A stretch of 64,000 bases of DNA from Litorimonas sp964352855 (GTDB lineage Bacteria; Pseudomonadota; Alphaproteobacteria; Caulobacterales; Maricaulaceae), in the NCBI GenBank assembly GCA_964352855.1, contig CAYGTR010000002.1:62001-126000 (forward strand), in the 5' to 3' direction. The notes under the pieces are model-generated. The model ran no database searches and had not been told where the DNA came from. It saw only the letters and a program-made list of their open reading frames with translations. Shown piece after piece: positions 61,514-64,000 of the stretch. Within the stretch, counting starts at the first letter, position 1, and every line of letters begins with the position of its first letter. A program made the position numbers and the translations under genes.

Positions 61514-62218
61514 ATGAATGTGGCCAAAGAAAACGCAGCTTTGGCTGCCTTAGAATTCGTAAAGGACGGAATGACCCTTGGACTTGGTTCGGGTTCAACC
61601 GCTGAAATTTTTATTGATCAACTGGGTGAACGCGTTGCGGGCGGGTTAAAAGTCCAAGGCATCCCGACATCAGCGCGTACCGCCGAATGTGCGATAGAGG
61701 CAGGTGTGCCGCTGGTTGACGCTGATAAGGTTGAAAAAATTGACCTGACCATTGACGGTGCAGACGAGGTTGATCCCGCCTTTTCATTAATCAAAGGGGG
61801 CGGGGCGTGTCTGTTGCGTGAGAAAATCATTGCTCATGCATCTTCCAAGATGGTGGTGATTGTCGACTCTGCGAAAATGGTCGAAAATCTCGGCGCTTTC
61901 CCACTGCCGATAGAAGTTGATCCCTTTGCCATGGCTTTGACGGCAGAGAAGATTTACCAAGCGCTAAAAGATACAGGCTGTCGGGAGGCTCAGACTGTCC
62001 TTAGGCAGTCGAAGGCCGGAAACGGTCCATTAGTCACAGATGGCGGCCACTGGATTTTGGACAGCAAGTGTGAATTTATTCCTTCGCCCGTTGATACGGC
62101 TCTGGCGTTGTCACAAATACCGGGTGTAATGGAGCACGGTCTGTTCATTGATCTTGCAGATGTCATCATTGTCGGCGAAGTCGATCATGCCAAAATGATG
62201 GAACTGTCTCGGAGTTAG
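61514..62218 (+). CDS. rpiA: Ribose-5-phosphate isomerase A
   Basis: 234 residues. Interconverts ribulose 5-phosphate and ribose 5-phosphate in the pentose phosphate pathway. Motifs: LGLGSGSTAEIFI near 22-34, LTIDGADEVDPAFSLIKGGG at 76-95 with the catalytic Asp, and REKIIAHAS. Starts at the ATG at 61514 after glmU, and gor lies 66 bases downstream. Confidence 0.95.
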   Translation: MNVAKENAALAALEFVKDGMTLGLGSGSTAEIFIDQLGERVAGGLKVQGIPTSARTAECAIEAGVPLVDADKVEKIDLTIDGADEVDPAFSLIKGGGACLLREKIIAHASSKMVVIVDSAKMVENLGAFPLPIEVDPFAMALTAEKIYQALKDTGCREAQTVLRQSKAGNGPLVTDGGHWILDSKCEFIPSPVDTALALSQIPGVMEHGLFIDLADVIIVGEVDHAKMMELSRS

Positions 62219-62284
62219 CCCCTTTACATTGTTATGGGCGAAAGAATTTTAATTAAAATAAGACCGCACTAAAAGAAGGCCGCT

Positions 62285-63667
62285 ATGAGTGACTACGATT
62301 TTGATTTATTCGTTATTGGGGCAGGATCTGGGGGCGTTCGGGCAGGGCGTTTAGCCGCGCAGCTTGGCAAATGCGTTGGTGTGGCTGAGGAAAGTTTGCC
62401 TGGCGGGACATGCGTTGTGCGCGGATGTGTGCCAAAGAAATTTCTCGTTTATGGCGCGGATTTTGGAGGCGCGATCAAAGATTCTCAAAAATATGGCTGG
62501 AATGTAGAGAATGTGTCCTTTGATTGGCCGACCTTACGCGATTCTATTCAAAAAGAAGTCGCGAGGTTGTCGGGTATATATTCAACAATTCTTGAGAAAA
62601 ATGGCGCCGAAGTTTTCCGCCAAAGAGCAGAGCTTGTGGACGCGCATACCGTCCGCCTGATGAAAACAGGCGAAACAAAGACAGCGGGAACAATTTTAAT
62701 CGCGACAGGTGGTTGCCCTTGGGCGCCCGGCATTTCGGGTATTGAACATGCGATTGTCTCTGATGATGCTTTTACGCTTGAGACTTTACCGGAGCGTGTT
62801 GTGATTATCGGTGGCGGCTATATTGCCTGTGAGTTCGCCGGAATTTATGCAGGATTAGGCTGTAAAACGACACAGGTTTATCGTGGTGGGCGTTTGCTCA
62901 ACGGGTTTGATCCCGACGTGCGCGACGAAGTTGGTCGCGTTCAAGAGCAAAACGGGATTACTTGTAAATTTAACACGTCACCAATCGATATTAAAAAAAC
63001 AACAGGCGGCTATATTGTGACCTTTGATGACGGTTCAAAAATTGGTACGGATCTGGTCTTTATGGCGACGGGCCGTAAACCACACACAAAAGGTCTGGGT
63101 CTTGAAAATGCAGGCGTCGATGTCGATAAGGACGGTGCAGTCATCGTGGATGCCTATTCTCGCACGTCCCAACCTCATATTTACGCCGTGGGAGATGTGA
63201 CCAATCGGCTTAATTTGACGCCTGTCGCGATCCGAGAAGGCGCGGCGTTTGTCGAAACCGCCTTTAAGAATAATCCGCAGGCCTATGATCACAGCCAAAT
63301 TGCCAGTGCCGTTTTTACGCGACCACCGGTGGGCGTTGTTGGCTTTACGGAAGCCGAAGCTCGCAAGGAATTTGGAGACAAGGTCACGGTCTATTCAACC
63401 CACTTCCGCCCGATGAAAAACATCATTGCCGATAAACCGCAAAAGGTCTTTATGAAACTTATCACCGAAGGCAAAAAAGAACGCGTGGTTGGTATTCATA
63501 TCGTCGGCGATGACAGTGCAGAAATGATCCAACCTCTTGGTATTTGTGTGAAAGCGGGTCTGACCAAAGCTGATTTTGATAATACCTGTGCGGTTCATCC
63601 GACAATTTCAGAAGAGATTGTGACATTGAAGCCGCGAGAAATTAATAAAACAACAGTTGTCAATTGA
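62285..63667 (+). CDS. gor: Glutathione-disulfide reductase
   Basis: 460-residue flavoprotein that reduces glutathione disulfide with NADPH. FAD loop GAGSGG at 12-17, redox-active C43 and C48 in GTCVVRGCVPKK, NAD(P) loop IIGGGYIACEFAGIYAG in the middle, and the C-terminal catalytic His in CAVHPTISEE. Length is normal. It follows rpiA in the same direction, 66 bases apart, in a small alphaproteobacterial metabolic group. Confidence 0.94.
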   Translation: MSDYDFDLFVIGAGSGGVRAGRLAAQLGKCVGVAEESLPGGTCVVRGCVPKKFLVYGADFGGAIKDSQKYGWNVENVSFDWPTLRDSIQKEVARLSGIYSTILEKNGAEVFRQRAELVDAHTVRLMKTGETKTAGTILIATGGCPWAPGISGIEHAIVSDDAFTLETLPERVVIIGGGYIACEFAGIYAGLGCKTTQVYRGGRLLNGFDPDVRDEVGRVQEQNGITCKFNTSPIDIKKTTGGYIVTFDDGSKIGTDLVFMATGRKPHTKGLGLENAGVDVDKDGAVIVDAYSRTSQPHIYAVGDVTNRLNLTPVAIREGAAFVETAFKNNPQAYDHSQIASAVFTRPPVGVVGFTEAEARKEFGDKVTVYSTHFRPMKNIIADKPQKVFMKLITEGKKERVVGIHIVGDDSAEMIQPLGICVKAGLTKADFDNTCAVHPTISEEIVTLKPREINKTTVVN

Positions 63668-63824
63668 TCAGCATCTTCATTTTTTACTTAATAAAGGCTT
63701 AATAGGCTTTTTTCTAATATAGACTCTTTAAATCCTGTCATTGCCTGCTCAAACTAGGCTGACTTACAGGCGATTCGTCTTTAAGCATCCCAAAATGGCC
63801 ATAAACAGGGGAGAGGAACGATTT

Positions 63825-64000
63825 ATGACACAAAATAATGACCAGTTTTCGCCTGATATGATGGCTGAAGAAGAAACACTTACGCCCTTTGATGTGAGAG
63901 ACAGTTCCGGACGCCAAGGCTTAATCAAACTCCTAATAGGCACGGTCATCTTGTTGGCTATCGCATTCTTCTTATTGAAATTTTATCAACCCGGTGTGCG
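63825..64000 (+). CDS. Start of a single-pass membrane protein, cut off by window end
   Basis: 58 residues are visible from the ATG at 63825 (GAGAGGA nine bases upstream), then the frame runs out of the window. An acidic N-terminus (DQFSPDMMAEEETLTPFDV) leads to one hydrophobic segment (LIKLLIGTVILLAIAFFLL) and a short periplasmic beginning. The shape and place after gor recall SPOR-domain proteins with a cytoplasmic tail and one membrane helix, but the SPOR domain itself would lie outside the window. Confidence 0.7.
   Translation, partial: MTQNNDQFSPDMMAEEETLTPFDVRDSSGRQGLIKLLIGTVILLAIAFFLLKFYQPGV

Overview
The window looks like the chromosome of a free-living, probably marine alphaproteobacterium of the Hyphomonadaceae/Maricaulales kind. 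The pointers are moderate GC, tightly packed genes with many TAATG and ATGA junctions, the gene neighbourhoods rplY-pth-ychF, glmU-rpiA-gor and ilvE beside an OmpR/EnvZ pair, and a ceramide locus laid out like that of Caulobacter. The genus cannot be fixed from the sequence alone. No rRNA, tRNA, CRISPR array, phage or insertion sequence was seen.

Layout. 1-6207 (minus): ychF (cut by the window edge), pth, rplY, prs, pgeF, a MidA-type methyltransferase and lgt. 6282-9061: ubiK, an unrecognised 326-residue protein, a Kbp-like BON-LysM protein, a VOC protein and a previously untracked 43-residue membrane microprotein. 9075-15186 (plus): a Ca/Na antiporter, a pterin/folate trio (PTPS-like, FolM-like, FolB), a DUF2237 protein, uvrC and two tandem CDP-alcohol phosphatidyltransferases, the first with an altered signature. 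15216-21849: ilvE, an OmpR/EnvZ-type two-component pair, proC, a YbjN protein, a GST, trhO and a lipoprotein.

21992-35646 is an accessory carbohydrate region: a TolB-like/TPR protein, then a nine-gene unit with a Gfo/Idh/MocA oxidoreductase, two TIM-barrel isomerase-like proteins, an MFS transporter, a Tat-type subunit-3 lipoprotein, three tandem GMC flavoprotein dehydrogenases and a GH10 xylanase. The set resembles systems that oxidise glycosides at a ring hydroxyl in the periplasm and process the keto-glycoside. 35775-41396 holds two acyl-CoA dehydrogenases, a PAN-CAP secreted protein, a class A PBP and a YcgN protein.

41622-58180 is the most striking part: a sphingolipid locus. It encodes an acyl-AMP ligase, an epimerase-type reductase, a dedicated ACP and serine palmitoyltransferase, then (opposite strand) a Tam41-like nucleotidyltransferase and a lipid (ceramide?) kinase directly next to lptG and lptF. 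After a DUF2141 protein comes a probable bacterial ceramide synthase with a MobA-like nucleotidyltransferase, a flippase, a HAD-IB phosphatase, a CDP-glycerol-transferase-like protein, a cyclopropane synthase and an LpxO-like hydroxylase. Together these could build, modify and move an anionic sphingolipid to the outer membrane.

58183-64000: an XRE/S24-like regulator, a 66-residue conserved small protein with a strong terminator, gph, glmU, rpiA, gor and the start of a single-pass membrane protein.
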